Assembly (NCBI RefSeq): GCF_018455725.1
Contig: NZ_JAHCLR010000001.1
Coordinates: 62,001-126,000 of the forward strand
Reading direction: 5' to 3'
From: Mycolicibacter acidiphilus
GTDB taxonomy: Bacteria; Actinomycetota; Actinomycetes; Mycobacteriales; Mycobacteriaceae
Length of the DNA stretch: 64,000 nucleotides
Shown: positions 50,635 through 60,096 of the stretch, piece after piece
Position numbering within the stretch: the first letter of the stretch is position 1
Layout of the letters: each line of letters opens with the position of its first letter
The notes under the pieces: model-generated
The model's database searches: none
Seen by the model: only the letters and a program-made list of their open reading frames with translations
What the model was told of the DNA's origin: nothing
Translations under genes and position numbers: made by a program

Positions 50635-51132
50635 TCATATCGCGTGCAGGTAGCGCCGGGCGATCGCGCGCTGCGCCAGCGTCGCCACCGGACCGGCGGC
50701 CCGCAGCCACCACGTGGCCGGCCGGGAGAACGCCCGCACCTGCGCATACACCGCGTCGTCGGCCGGGTCGTAACGCACCGCGAACAGTTCCTCCCCGCGC
50801 TCGGGATGCCCCGGCAGGGTGCCGTAGGCGAACCCGCGCCGGTTCGGCTCGTCGAGCAGGCGCACCACCCGGCAGGGTGCGGTCAGGAAACCGATCCGCA
50901 CCAGCACCGTCGTGTCGACCGCGGCGACGTCGTGCTCCGCCTTAACCCGCAACCCGGCGCCGCGCTGCATCCCCCAGTGCAGCACCGCATCCGCTGCCTG
51001 CTCGAAACGCTGCCGGCCCCGGCCGATCGGCGCGGTGAGATCCAGGTGGTGGTACCCGTCGGGCAGCACCCCGACGGTGGCACCCACCTCCGCGTAGGTC
51101 AGCGGCAGGTCACGCAGCGTGCTGAAATCCAT
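50635..51132 (-). CDS. DUF1990 protein
   Basis: The 165-residue soluble protein matches the DUF1990 pattern: LTYAEVGATVGVLPDGYHHLDLTAPIGRGRQRFEQAADAVLHWGMQRGAGLRV, LLDEPNRRGFAYGTLPGHPERGEELFAVRYDPADDAVYAQVRAFSRPATWWLR. The family is widespread in actinobacteria and plants without a proven role. Divergent from the aldo-keto reductase gene. Confidence 0.85.
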   Translation of the reverse strand: MDFSTLRDLPLTYAEVGATVGVLPDGYHHLDLTAPIGRGRQRFEQAADAVLHWGMQRGAGLRVKAEHDVAAVDTTVLVRIGFLTAPCRVVRLLDEPNRRGFAYGTLPGHPERGEELFAVRYDPADDAVYAQVRAFSRPATWWLRAAGPVATLAQRAIARRYLHAI

Positions 51133-51170
51133 TGGTCCACCTTGCCATTTGCAGGCGTACCGTCGATCAG

Positions 51171-52025
51171 GTGAGCGCAGCGCAGGCGGGAACGGTGACC
51201 CTCGGCGGGGATTTGACCGTCAACCGGCTCGGCTTCGGCGCGATGCGGCTCACCGGCCCAGGGGTGTGGGGACCGCCCGCCGACCGTGCCGCTTGTGTGC
51301 GGCTGCTGCGCCGGGCCGTCGACCTCGGGGTGAACTTCATCGACACCGCCGACTCCTACGGCCCCTACGTCTCCGAGGAGATCATCCACGAGGCGCTGCA
51401 CCCCTACGACGGGCTGGTGATCGCCACCAAGGCCGGGCTGCTGCGGACCGCCCCGGACAAGTGGATTCCGCTGGCCAACCCGCACTACCTGCGTCAGGAA
51501 GTGGAGATGAGCCTGCGCCGGCTCGGCGTGGAGCGCATCGACTTGTTCCAGTTGCACCGCGTCGACCGGCACATCCCGCTGGCCGACCAACTCGGCGAAC
51601 TGGTCACGCTGCGCGACGAGGGCAAGATCCGCCACCTAGGTCTGTCCCAGGTCAGCGTGAAGTGGCTGGACGCCGCACAAAAGATCACCCCGATCGTGTC
51701 GGTGCAGAACCGCTACAACCTGGCCGACCGCAAAGACGATCCGGTGCTCGACGCCGCCGCCGAGCGAGGTGTCGCCTTCATCCCGTGGGCGCCGCTGGCC
51801 GCCGGACCGCTGATCGCCGCGGACGGGCCACTGGCCGGGCTCGCCGCGGCGCGGGGCGTCACGCCGTCGCAGTTGGCGCTGGCGTGGCTGCTGAAACGGT
51901 CCCCGGCGATGCTGCCGATCCCCGGCACCGCCAACGTCGAGCACCTCGAGCAGAACGTCGCCGCCGCCGAGATCACGCTGACCGACGCCGAATTCGACGA
52001 GCTGGCGGCCGCCGCGGCGGGTTGA
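51171..52025 (+). CDS. Aldo/keto reductase
   Basis: The 284-residue NADPH-dependent oxidoreductase has the complete AKR tetrad: Asp and Tyr in FIDTADSYGPYVSEEII, Lys in VIATKAGLL, and His in LFQLHRVDRH. The C-terminal IPIPGTANVEHLEQN-like loop (PAMLPIPGTANVEHLEQNV) binds the cofactor. The GTG at 51,171 is chosen over an upstream GTG at 51,132, which would read into the divergent gene. A hairpin overlaps its stop. Substrate unknown. Confidence 0.9.
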   Translation: MSAAQAGTVTLGGDLTVNRLGFGAMRLTGPGVWGPPADRAACVRLLRRAVDLGVNFIDTADSYGPYVSEEIIHEALHPYDGLVIATKAGLLRTAPDKWIPLANPHYLRQEVEMSLRRLGVERIDLFQLHRVDRHIPLADQLGELVTLRDEGKIRHLGLSQVSVKWLDAAQKITPIVSVQNRYNLADRKDDPVLDAAAERGVAFIPWAPLAAGPLIAADGPLAGLAAARGVTPSQLALAWLLKRSPAMLPIPGTANVEHLEQNVAAAEITLTDAEFDELAAAAAG

Positions 52026-52081
52026 CTCTGCGTTGACGGCGGGATCCTCTCGCACTTCTGCGCCGTAGCCGCAGAGTCAAC
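52021..52081. terminator. Hairpin overlapping the aldo/keto reductase stop
   Basis: 12-bp perfect arms GTTGACTCTGCG/CGCAGAGTCAAC plus inner CGGCG/CGCCG, with a 19-nt loop. The first arm includes the stop codon. No T-run. Confidence 0.55.
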
Positions 52082-52099
52082 GCCGGATACGGTGTCCCG

Positions 52100-52732
52100 G
52101 TGACCAGCGCACCCGGACACCCTGGCGGGGGATTCACCCCGCCCGAACCCACCGCCAAAGGCGGGCCCGACTACGGCCGCTTCATCGAGACGATGCGGGT
52201 CCTGCAGGACCACGCCCGCGCCGTCGACGCGCCCGACGAGGTGATCACCCGGGCCGCCGACGCACTGGCCGAGGTCTGCGACCTGCTCGCGCCGTACGAC
52301 ACCGACGAATGGTCGTCGCCGTCGGGGCGCCGGCTGGACCTGCCGACCCGCGGCAACCTGCTGCCGGTGCCGATGCAGGTCCACAAAGTCCCCGGTGACG
52401 GCGGCGTCGACCGGCTGGCCGGCTGGGCGAGGTTCCGCCGCTTCCACCTGGGCCGCAACGGGGCGGTGCACGGCGGGGCGATCGCGCTGCTGTTCGACTC
52501 GGTGCTAGGCACCGCGTCGTGGCTGCTCACCGGCGGGCCGTATCAGCGCACCGCCTACCTGCACGTCAACTACCGCAAGATCGTCCCGATCGAGAAGGAG
52601 TTGCAGGTGCAGGCCGGCGTCAGCCGGGTGGAGGGCCGCAAGATCTTCCTGGAGACCCGGCTGTGCGACGGCGACACCCTGCTCGCCGACGGAGAGGCGC
52701 TGTTCGTGGTGCTCAAGCCGGGGCAGCCGTGA
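52100..52732 (+). CDS. PaaI-type hotdog thioesterase
   Basis: The 210-residue protein has a hotdog domain in its C-terminal half: GRNGAVHGGAIALLFDSVLGTASWLLTGG, with the catalytic-type GAVHGGAIALLFDS, then RTAYLHVNYRKIVPIEKELQVQAGVSRVEGRKIFLETRLCDGDTLLADGEALFVVL. It should hydrolyse an acyl-CoA thioester. The N-terminal 90 residues are extra and helical. GTG start 19 bp after the hairpin. Confidence 0.87.
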   Translation: MTSAPGHPGGGFTPPEPTAKGGPDYGRFIETMRVLQDHARAVDAPDEVITRAADALAEVCDLLAPYDTDEWSSPSGRRLDLPTRGNLLPVPMQVHKVPGDGGVDRLAGWARFRRFHLGRNGAVHGGAIALLFDSVLGTASWLLTGGPYQRTAYLHVNYRKIVPIEKELQVQAGVSRVEGRKIFLETRLCDGDTLLADGEALFVVLKPGQP

Positions 52733-52787
52733 GGGCGCTCGGCGCGCCCGGCGTCGAGGCGACCGTCGGCGTGCGAAGCTGCCAGCC

Positions 52788-53252
52788 GTGCCGATCATCG
52801 TTTTCGACGAGATGGATACCGGCCCGGCGGAGTTCGCCGCACGGCTTCCGCTCAACGGCGAGCTGATCCGGTTTCTGGCCGGTGACGACCGACCGGACTA
52901 CTGCCTGGTCAGGCTCGACCGGCCGATGCTGTTCGTACCCGAGCCACCGAAGGAGATTCCCGACTGGCTCCAGCAACGCATCGCGGTCAATGCTTGGCCG
53001 ACGCCGGGATTCGACATCGCCCGGGCCAGCCCGGACCTGGTGGTCCAGACACCCGACGGCGTCGACGCGGTGTGGGTGCCGGCCCTGGTCATCTGCGCGC
53101 GAATGGTCGGAACGCAGATCAGCCGGACCATGCGCGATCTGTGGGTCGACGTCGCCTACGTGATCGACTCGGCCCAGATCGACGAGGAACGACTCGACTT
53201 CGCCAAGAACTACCCGTCCGCCATCGCGCGGATAAACCTGATCGAGCCCTAG
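52788..53252 (+). CDS. Hypothetical protein
   Basis: The 154-residue soluble protein is not recognised. It has MDTGPAEFAARLPLNGELIRFLAGDDRPDYCLVRLDRPMLF, a central WVPALVICARMVGTQISRTMRDLWVDVAYVIDS and no catalytic motif. GTG start. It sits alone between a thioesterase and thrS on the same strand. Confidence 0.68.
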   Translation: MPIIVFDEMDTGPAEFAARLPLNGELIRFLAGDDRPDYCLVRLDRPMLFVPEPPKEIPDWLQQRIAVNAWPTPGFDIARASPDLVVQTPDGVDAVWVPALVICARMVGTQISRTMRDLWVDVAYVIDSAQIDEERLDFAKNYPSAIARINLIEP

Positions 53253-53355
53253 TGACCGGCGACCTTTGCTCGACCTGGGGTAACGGCCGGTACCCGCCCC
53301 GATAGCATGGTCGCGGACATCTGTACCGCCCTGACCGACCATTGGAGAACACGCC

Positions 53356-55410
53356 ATGAGCGCGCCCGCTACGCCTGCCGAAGCCACCCCGATCCGGGTG
53401 CCGGCCGGCACTATGGCGGCCGAGGCGGTGCGCGAGGCGGGGCTGCCGAGTCGCGGTGCCCCCGACGCGATCGTGGTGGTGCGCGACGCCGACGGGAAGC
53501 TGCGCGACCTGGGCTGGACCCCGGACGCCGACGCGCAGGTGACCCCGGTGGCCGCGAACACCGACGACGGCCGCAGCGTCATCCGGCACTCCTGCGCGCA
53601 TGTGCTGGCCCAGGCCGTGCAGGACCTGTTCCCGGCGGCCAAGCTCGGCATCGGCCCGCCGATCACCGACGGCTTCTACTACGACTTCGACGTTCCCGAG
53701 GCGTTCACCCCGGAGGATCTGGCGAAGCTGGAGAAGCGGATGAAGGCCATCATCAAGGATGGTCAGCTGTTCGCCCGCCGGGTCTACGAGTCCAAGGAGC
53801 AGGCCCGCGCCGAACTGGCCGGCGAGCCCTACAAGCTGGAACTGGTCGACGACAAGTCCGGTGACAGCGACATCATGGAAGTCGGCGGCGACGAACTGAC
53901 CGCCTACGACAACCTCAATCCCCGCACCAAAGAACGGGTTTGGGGTGACCTGTGCCGCGGTCCGCACATCCCCACCACCCGGTTCATCCCGGCGTTCAAG
54001 CTCACCCGCTCCTCGGCGGCCTACTGGCGCGGCGACCAGAAGAACGCCAGCCTGCAGCGGGTCTACGGCACCGCGTGGGAGTCGCAGGAGGCGCTCGACG
54101 CGCACCTGGAGCTGATCGAGGAGGCGCTGCGCCGCGACCACCGCAAGCTCGGCGTGGAGCTCGACCTGTTCAGCTTCCCCGACGAGATCGGTTCCGGGCT
54201 ACCGGTTTTCCACCCCCGCGGCGGCATCATCCGCCGGGAGCTGGAGGAGTACTCGCGGCGTAAGCACATCGAGGCCGGCTACCAGTTCGTCAACACCCCG
54301 CACATCACCAAGTCCGAGCTCTACGAGACCTCCGGGCACCTGGCCTGGTACCGCGAGGGCATGTACCCCGCGATGCACATCGACGCCGAGTTCAACGACG
54401 ACGGCACGGTGCGCAAACCCGGCCAGGACTACTACCTCAAGCCGATGAACTGCCCGATGCACCACCTGATCTTCCGATCGCGCGGGCGGTCCTACCGGGA
54501 ACTTCCGTTGCGGCTCTTCGAGTTCGGCAGCGTCTACCGCTACGAGAAGTCCGGCGTGGTGCACGGCCTGACCCGGGTGCGCGGCATGACCCAGGACGAC
54601 GCGCACATCTACTGCACCCGGGAGAGCATGCGCGACGAACTGGCGTCGCTGCTGCGCTTCGTGTTGGACCTGCTCGCCGACTACGGGCTCGACGACTACT
54701 TCCTGGAGCTGTCCACCAAGGACGAGGAGAAGTACGTCGGCTCCGACGAGGTGTGGGAGGAGGCCACCGAGACGCTGCGCGAGGTCGCCGAGGCCTCCGG
54801 ACTGACCCTGGTGCCCGACCCGGGCGGCGCGGCGTTCTACGGACCGAAGATCTCGGTGCAGGTCAAGGACGCGCTGGGGCGCAGCTGGCAGATGTCGACG
54901 ATCCAGCTGGACTTCAACATGCCGGACCGTTTCGAGTTGGAGTACACCGCATCCGATGGCACCCGGCAGCGGCCGGTGCTGATCCACCGCGCACTGTTCG
55001 GCTCCATCGAACGGTTCTTCGGGGTGCTCACCGAGCATTACGCGGGGGAGTTCCCGGCCTGGCTGGCGCCGCTGCAGGCGGTCGGCATCCCCGTCGCCGA
55101 CAAGCATGTGCCCTATCTGGAAGACGTTGCCGCGCAGCTTCGCTCGCGCGGTGTGCGGGTCGAGGTGGACGGCAGCGACGACCGGATGCCGAAGAAGATC
55201 GTCAACCACACCAACACGCACGTGCCGTTCATGCTGCTGGCCGGCGACCGCGACGTCGAATCCGGTGCGGTGAGCTTCCGCTTCGGTGACCGAACCCAGA
55301 TCAACGGGGTGCCGCGCGATCAGGCGGTCGACGCGATCGTCGACTGGATCACCGTGCGGAACAACAGCATTCCGACCGCTGAATCGGTGAAGGTGGGCGA
55401 CAGCAAGTGA
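53356..55410 (+). CDS. thrS: Threonyl-tRNA synthetase
   Basis: The 684-residue class II synthetase charges tRNA-Thr. An N-terminal TGS domain (about 10-70) precedes the editing domain with [17 protein letters not shown] and [11 protein letters not shown]. In the catalytic core, motif 1 is near [21 protein letters not shown], motif 2 is [28 protein letters not shown], and motif 3 is [19 protein letters not shown]. The anticodon-binding domain ends the protein. It overlaps the HIT gene by four bases. Homologue of Rv2614c; first gene of the PIM run. Confidence 0.97.
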   Translation: MSAPATPAEATPIRVPAGTMAAEAVREAGLPSRGAPDAIVVVRDADGKLRDLGWTPDADAQVTPVAANTDDGRSVIRHSCAHVLAQAVQDLFPAAKLGIGPPITDGFYYDFDVPEAFTPEDLAKLEKRMKAIIKDGQLFARRVYESKEQARAELAGEPYKLELVDDKSGDSDIMEVGGDELTAYDNLNPRTKERVWGDLCRGPHIPTTRFIPAFKLTRSSAAYWRGDQKNASLQRVYGTAWESQEALDAHLELIEEALRRDHRKLGVELDLFSFPDEIGSGLPVFHPRGGIIRRELEEYSRRKHIEAGYQFVNTPHITKSELYETSGHLAWYREGMYPAMHIDAEFNDDGTVRKPGQDYYLKPMNCPMHHLIFRSRGRSYRELPLRLFEFGSVYRYEKSGVVHGLTRVRGMTQDDAHIYCTRESMRDELASLLRFVLDLLADYGLDDYFLELSTKDEEKYVGSDEVWEEATETLREVAEASGLTLVPDPGGAAFYGPKISVQVKDALGRSWQMSTIQLDFNMPDRFELEYTASDGTRQRPVLIHRALFGSIERFFGVLTEHYAGEFPAWLAPLQAVGIPVADKHVPYLEDVAAQLRSRGVRVEVDGSDDRMPKKIVNHTNTHVPFMLLAGDRDVESGAVSFRFGDRTQINGVPRDQAVDAIVDWITVRNNSIPTAESVKVGDSK

Positions 55411-55967
55411 CGGCTGACTGTTCGGGCGAACGCGCGATCGTTGATACGGGTGTCGGCGAGCCCGACCGGCTGGAGCGGCTGTGGACGCCCTACCGGATGA
55501 CCTACCTGGCCGAGGCGGTCAAACGCGATCGCGGCGGCTCGGGCCAGCCGTTCACCGACATCCCCACCCTTCCCGACGAGGAGGGACTGGTGGTGGCCCG
55601 CGGCGAACACGTCTACGCGGTGCTGAACCTGTACCCGTACAACCCCGGCCATCTGATGGTGGTGCCCTACCGGCGGTTCTCGGAGTTCGAGGACCTCACC
55701 GAGGCCGAGGGCGCCGAGCTGATGACGTTCATCCAGAAGGCGATCCGGGTCATCAAGGCGGTGTCGCGCCCGCACGGTTTCAACGTCGGGCTGAACCTGG
55801 GCGAGTCAGCCGGCGGATCGCTGGCCGAGCACCTGCACGTGCACGTCGTGCCGCGCTGGGGCGGCGACGCCAACTTCATCACGGTCGTCGGTGGTGCGAA
55901 GGTCATCCCGCAGCTGCTGCGCGACACTCGCCGGCTGCTGGCCGATGAGTGGGCGAACCAACAGTGA
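55407..55967 (+). CDS. HIT-family nucleotide hydrolase/phosphorylase
   Basis: The 186-residue HIT protein has [24 protein letters not shown] and the triad [18 protein letters not shown] (H-x-H-x-H). Mycobacterial Rv2613c, which it matches by order and size, is a diadenosine tetraphosphate phosphorylase from the literature. It is coupled to thrS upstream and pgsA downstream, both by GTGA overlaps. Its presence in the operon may reflect disposal of Ap4A made by the synthetase. Confidence 0.92.
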   Translation: MTADCSGERAIVDTGVGEPDRLERLWTPYRMTYLAEAVKRDRGGSGQPFTDIPTLPDEEGLVVARGEHVYAVLNLYPYNPGHLMVVPYRRFSEFEDLTEAEGAELMTFIQKAIRVIKAVSRPHGFNVGLNLGESAGGSLAEHLHVHVVPRWGGDANFITVVGGAKVIPQLLRDTRRLLADEWANQQ

Positions 55968-56623
55968 GCCGGCTGCCGTTCCTGTCCCGGGCCACGTTCG
56001 CCGGCATCACCACACCGGTGGCACGGGCGTTCCTGTGGACGGGCCTGACCGCGGACGCCGTCACGATCCTGGGCACCGCCGGTGCGGTGTCGGCGGCGTT
56101 GACGCTGTTCCCGATCGGGAAGTTGTTCACCGGCACGCTGGTGGTGTGGTTCTTCGTGCACTTCGACATGCTCGACGGCGCGATGGCCCGGCTCAGCGGC
56201 GGCGGCAGCGCGTTCGGGGCGGTGTTGGACGCGACCTGCGACCGGATCAGTGACGGCGCCGTCTTCTGCGGGCTGGCCTGGTGGGCGGCGTTCGGGCTGC
56301 ACGATCCGCCGCTGGTGGTCGCCACGCTGATCTGCCTGGTCACCTCGCAGGTGATCTCCTACATCAAGGCCCGCGCGGAGGCCAGTGGCCTGCGCGGCGA
56401 CGGCGGTTACATCGAACGCCCGGAGCGGTTGATCATCGTGCTGGTGGGTGCGGGCCTGTCCGACCTGCCGGTCTTCCCGCTGCCGCTGGCGCTGCCGATC
56501 GCGATGTGGCTGCTGGCGGTCGCCAGCCTGATCACCTGCGCGCAGCGGCTGCACACCGTGCGCACCTCGCCGGGGGCGGTGGATCCGCTGCGCCCGGCCG
56601 GTGACGGGGAGGCGCAGTCGTGA
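55964..56623 (+). CDS. pgsA: Phosphatidylinositol phosphate synthase
   Basis: The 219-residue integral membrane enzyme of the CDP-alcohol phosphotransferase family has the signature DMLDGAMARLSGGGSAFGAVLDATCDRISD (the four aspartates of D-x2-D-G-x2-A-R...G-x3-D-x3-D). It joins CDP-diacylglycerol and inositol-1-phosphate, the first committed lipid step towards PIMs and LAM. The GTG at 55,964 overlaps the HIT stop and gives the mycobacterial N-terminus [12 protein letters not shown]. About five membrane segments. Homologue of Rv2612c. Confidence 0.94.
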   Translation: MSRLPFLSRATFAGITTPVARAFLWTGLTADAVTILGTAGAVSAALTLFPIGKLFTGTLVVWFFVHFDMLDGAMARLSGGGSAFGAVLDATCDRISDGAVFCGLAWWAAFGLHDPPLVVATLICLVTSQVISYIKARAEASGLRGDGGYIERPERLIIVLVGAGLSDLPVFPLPLALPIAMWLLAVASLITCAQRLHTVRTSPGAVDPLRPAGDGEAQS

Positions 56624-57573
56624 TCTCGCTGCGGCCCCGGATGCCCCGCCTTCCCGGGATGGATCTGCTCGACGAGTGGGCCACCGACACCGGATACGCT
56701 GCCGGCTGGATGGTGGTGCGCGCGATGCCGGAGTTCGTCGCCCGCAACCTGTTCGACGCCGGTGCGCTGTACGCGGCCCGTGGCGGCGGACCCGAGCAGC
56801 TGCGCAAGAACCTCGCCCGGGTGCTCGGGGTGCCCGCCGCCGAGGTGCCGTCGTCGCTGCTGCGCGCTTCGCTGGAGTCCTACGCCCGGTACTGGCGGGA
56901 GGCGTTCCGGCTGCCCGCGATGGACCACGCGGCGGTGGCCCGGCAGGTGGCGCAGACGGTGATCGGCAACGAGCACGTCGACGCCGCACTGGCCGCCGGG
57001 CGCGGGGCGGTGCTGGCACTGCCGCACAGTGGCAACTGGGACATGGCCGGGGTGTGGATGGCGCAGACCCGCGGCGGGTTCACCACCGTGGCCGAACGGC
57101 TCAAACCCGAGTCGCTGTACCGGCGATTCCTCGACTTCCGCGAGGGGCTCGGCTTCGAGGTGCTGCCACTGTCCGGCGGGGACCGGCCACCGTTCGATGT
57201 TCTGGCCGAACGCCTGGCCGCCAACCGCCTCGTCTGCCTGATGGCCGACCGCGATCTGACCCGCAGCGGGGTGCCCGTCGAATTCTTCGGCGAGACAACA
57301 CGGTTGCCGGCCGGCCCGGCGCGGCTGGCGATCGAGACCGGGGCGGCGCTGCTGCCGACGCACTGCTGGTTCGATGGTGACGGCTGGGGCGTGCACATCC
57401 ATGCACCGCTGGACTGCGGCAGCGGCGACGTTGCCGTGATCACCCAGGCGCTGGCTGACCGGTTCGCCGAGGGTATCGCCGCGCATCCGGCGGACTGGCA
57501 CATGCTGCAGCCGCAGTGGGTAGCCGACCTGCCTGAGTCGCGACGGGCCCGGCTGGGGGATGGGCAGGCCTGA
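56620..57573 (+). CDS. Phosphatidylinositol mannoside acyltransferase
   Basis: The 317-residue membrane-associated acyltransferase shows the catalytic HSGNWDMAGVW (H-x4-D, near residue 130), VPVEFFGETTRLPAGPARLAIETGAALLPTHCW and LMADRDLTRSG. It acylates the mannose of PIM1/PIM2 with palmitoyl-CoA at the cytoplasmic face. It corresponds to Rv2611c (called PatA). Coupled to pgsA (GTGA) and pimA (TGATG). Confidence 0.93.
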   Translation: MISLRPRMPRLPGMDLLDEWATDTGYAAGWMVVRAMPEFVARNLFDAGALYAARGGGPEQLRKNLARVLGVPAAEVPSSLLRASLESYARYWREAFRLPAMDHAAVARQVAQTVIGNEHVDAALAAGRGAVLALPHSGNWDMAGVWMAQTRGGFTTVAERLKPESLYRRFLDFREGLGFEVLPLSGGDRPPFDVLAERLAANRLVCLMADRDLTRSGVPVEFFGETTRLPAGPARLAIETGAALLPTHCWFDGDGWGVHIHAPLDCGSGDVAVITQALADRFAEGIAAHPADWHMLQPQWVADLPESRRARLGDGQA

Positions 57574-58697
57574 TGCGGATCGGCATGGTCTGCCCGTACT
57601 CGTTCGACGTGCCGGGCGGCGTGCAGGCGCATGTGCTGCAACTGGCGGAGGTGCTGCGCTCCCGCGGCCACGAGGTCAGTGTGCTCGCGCCGGCCTCACC
57701 GCACATCGAGTTGCCCGACTACGTCGTCTCCGCCGGCAAGGCTGTCGCGATCCCCTACAACGGGTCGGTGGCCCGCCTGCAATTCAGCCCGGCCGCGCAC
57801 CGCAAGGTCAAGCGGTGGCTCATGCGGGGTGACTTTGATGTACTGCACCTGCACGAACCGAACGCGCCCAGCCTGTCGATGCTGGCGCTGAACATGGCCG
57901 ACGGGCCGATCGTGGCGACGTTTCACACCTCGACCACCCGGTCGTTGACGCTCAGCGTGGTGCAGGCGCTGCTGCGGCCGATGCACGAGAAGATCATCGG
58001 CCGGATCGCGGTCTCCGATCTGGCCCGGCGCTGGCAGATGGAGGCGCTCGGCTCCGACGCCGTCGAGATCCCCAACGGGGTGGACGTGGCCGCATTCGCC
58101 TCGGCCGCACCGCTGCCCGGCTACCCACGGCCGGGCCGCACCGTGCTGTTCCTGGGGCGCTACGACGAGTCCCGCAAGGGCATGGCGGTGCTCATCGGTG
58201 CGTTGCCGGCGCTGGTGGAGCGGTTCGGTGACGTGCAGGTGCTGATCGTCGGCCGCGGCGATGAAGACGAATTACGCAGCAGGGCAGGAGAATTCGCTGG
58301 GCACCTGAAGTTCCTGGGTCAGGTCTCCGATGCGGAGAAGGCATCGGCGCTGCGCAGCGCCGACGTGTACTGCGCCCCCAACACCGGTGGGGAGAGTTTC
58401 GGGATCGTGCTCACCGAGGCGATGGCCGCCGGCACCGCGGTGGTGGCCAGCGACCTGGACGCGTTCCGCCGGGTGCTGTGCGACGGGCGGGCCGGGCGGC
58501 TGGTGCCCGTCTGTGACTCCGAGGCGCTGGCCGCCGCGCTGATCGAGATGCTCGACGACGACGCCCTGCGCGCGTCCTACGCCGCGGCGGGCACCGACGC
58601 GGTGCGCCGCTACGACTGGCCGGTGGTGGCCGACCAGATCATGCGGGTCTACGAGACCGTCGCCGGTGTCGGCGGCAAGGTGTCGGTGGCGAGCTGA
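57573..58697 (+). CDS. pimA: Phosphatidylinositol alpha-mannosyltransferase
   Basis: The 374-residue GT-B (GT4) glycosyltransferase has GMVCPYSFDVPGGVQAHVLQLAEVLRSRGHEVSVLAP at the N-terminus, GPIVATFHTSTTRS (catalytic histidine region), VLFLGRYDESRKGMAVLIGAL and the GDP-mannose-binding ESFGIVLTEAMAAGTAVVASDLDAFR near residue 280. It puts the first mannose on phosphatidylinositol. Starts with an ATG sharing a base with the upstream stop (TGATG). Homologue of Rv2610c. Confidence 0.96.
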   Translation: MRIGMVCPYSFDVPGGVQAHVLQLAEVLRSRGHEVSVLAPASPHIELPDYVVSAGKAVAIPYNGSVARLQFSPAAHRKVKRWLMRGDFDVLHLHEPNAPSLSMLALNMADGPIVATFHTSTTRSLTLSVVQALLRPMHEKIIGRIAVSDLARRWQMEALGSDAVEIPNGVDVAAFASAAPLPGYPRPGRTVLFLGRYDESRKGMAVLIGALPALVERFGDVQVLIVGRGDEDELRSRAGEFAGHLKFLGQVSDAEKASALRSADVYCAPNTGGESFGIVLTEAMAAGTAVVASDLDAFRRVLCDGRAGRLVPVCDSEALAAALIEMLDDDALRASYAAAGTDAVRRYDWPVVADQIMRVYETVAGVGGKVSVAS

Positions 58698-59734
58698 TGG
58701 ATCTGACGATCACCGCCACCGTCCTGCTGCTGCTCGGCGTGGCGGTGCTGGCCGTTTTCGCCGCCTGGGCGTATCAGACCGCCAACCGGCTCAACCGGTT
58801 GCACGTGCGCTACGACCTGTCCTGGCAGGCGCTGGACGCGGCGCTGGCCCGCCGTGCGGTGGTGGCCCGGGCGGTGGCCGTCGACGCCTATCACGGTGCG
58901 CCGGAAGGCAAACGACTCGCGACACTGGCCGACGTCGCCGAACGTGCACCCCGCAACCTGCGGGAGAACACCGAGAACGAACTGTCCGCCGCACTGGCCC
59001 TGGTGGATGCGTCGGCGCTGCCGGCGGAGCTGGTCGCCGAATTGGCCGACGCGGAGGCCCGGGTCCTGCTGGCGCGGCGGTTTCACAACGACGCGGTGCG
59101 TGACACCCGGGCACTCGGCGGACGACCGCTGGTGCGACTGCTGCGGCTCGGCGGCACCGCGGGGATCCCCGAATACTTCGAGATCGCGGAGCGCGCCGAC
59201 GCCGCCGCCCGGGTCGGGCACGGTGTGCTCAACCCGCGTACCTCGGCGCGCACGGTGCTGCTCGACGAGACCGGGGCGGTGCTGCTGCTGTGCGGGTCGG
59301 ACCCGGCGCTGGGCGAGGACGCACCCTGGTGGTGGTTCACCGTCGGCGGTCAGGTCGATGCGGGGGAGGCGCTGTCGGCGGCTGCCGCCCGCGAACTGGC
59401 CGAGGAGACCGGGCTGCGGGTCGACGGCGAGGCGCTGATCGGCCCGGTGTGGCGGCGCAACGCGGTGTTCAGTTTCAACGGCGCCACCATGAACAGCCAG
59501 GAGTTCTACTTCGTGCACCGCACCGCCCGGTTCACGCCGTCGCCGTCGTCGCGCACCGAACTGGAGCAGCGCTACCTGCACGGGCACCGCTGGTGCGACG
59601 CCGCGCAGATCGCGGAGCTGACCGCGTCCGGGCAGACCGTCTACCCGCTGCAGCTGGGCGAGCTGCTGGCCGAGGCCGGTGCCGTCGCCGACGCACCACC
59701 CGGGCCGGGGCGACCGGCCCGCTACATCCGCTGA
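58697..59734 (+). CDS. Nudix hydrolase with N-terminal membrane anchor
   Basis: The 345-residue protein has an N-terminal membrane helix (TITATVLLLLGVAVLAVFAAWAYQ), a helical middle, and a C-terminal Nudix domain with the complete box GGQVDAGEALSAAAARELAEETGL (G-x5-E-x7-R-E-x2-E-E-x-G). It may hydrolyse a nucleoside-diphosphate such as GDP-mannose, fitting its place as the last gene of the PIM run (TGATG overlap with pimA). Homologue of Rv2609c. Substrate inferred from context only. Confidence 0.9.
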   Translation: MDLTITATVLLLLGVAVLAVFAAWAYQTANRLNRLHVRYDLSWQALDAALARRAVVARAVAVDAYHGAPEGKRLATLADVAERAPRNLRENTENELSAALALVDASALPAELVAELADAEARVLLARRFHNDAVRDTRALGGRPLVRLLRLGGTAGIPEYFEIAERADAAARVGHGVLNPRTSARTVLLDETGAVLLLCGSDPALGEDAPWWWFTVGGQVDAGEALSAAAARELAEETGLRVDGEALIGPVWRRNAVFSFNGATMNSQEFYFVHRTARFTPSPSSRTELEQRYLHGHRWCDAAQIAELTASGQTVYPLQLGELLAEAGAVADAPPGPGRPARYIR

Positions 59735-59740
59735 CCATCC

Positions 59741-59803
59741 CGCGACCGTGCACAATTGTCCGGGCCGACCTGCGAGTTTGGTGGTGAGTTCTGCACGGTC
59801 GCG
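59741..59803. repeat. Palindromic repeat copy A
   Basis: 12-bp perfect arms CGCGACCGTGCA/TGCACGGTCGCG around a 39-nt loop. The 60-nt body closely matches copy B at 60,743-60,801, including CAATTGTCC and GACCTGCG inside the loop. Confidence 0.75.
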
Positions 59804-59823
59804 AGGGAACGGAAGGGGGTCCC

Positions 59824-60096
59824 GTGGCGAGACACGGCGCAGCCAGGCCGGAGAAGATCCGACTCGGGATGTTCGAGTGGACGCTGATCGGGACCGCCGT
59901 GATCGCCGGGCTGGCCACCCTGCTGTATCTGGTGGGATTGGCCCGCGGTGACCGGATCGACTCCGGGCCGATGCCCTTCCTGATGGCGTTCGCGGCGGTG
60001 GGGTGCACAGGTATCGCGTACACGCTGGCCACCGCGGCGCCGGTGCGTCCCGCGGCGCCGGAACCGGTCGGCGCGCCGGCCGTGCTGCGGGTGTAG
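59824..60096 (+). CDS. Small membrane protein
   Basis: The 90-residue protein has two membrane segments (WTLIGTAVIAGLATLLYLVGLA and FLMAFAAVGCTGIAYTLATAA), a basic N-terminus (ARHGAARPEKIR) and a short polar tail. GTG start with a GGAAGGGGG-type site upstream. The following gene begins immediately after its stop, so they form a two-gene unit between the two repeat copies. Family not recognised. Confidence 0.7.
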   Translation: MARHGAARPEKIRLGMFEWTLIGTAVIAGLATLLYLVGLARGDRIDSGPMPFLMAFAAVGCTGIAYTLATAAPVRPAAPEPVGAPAVLRV

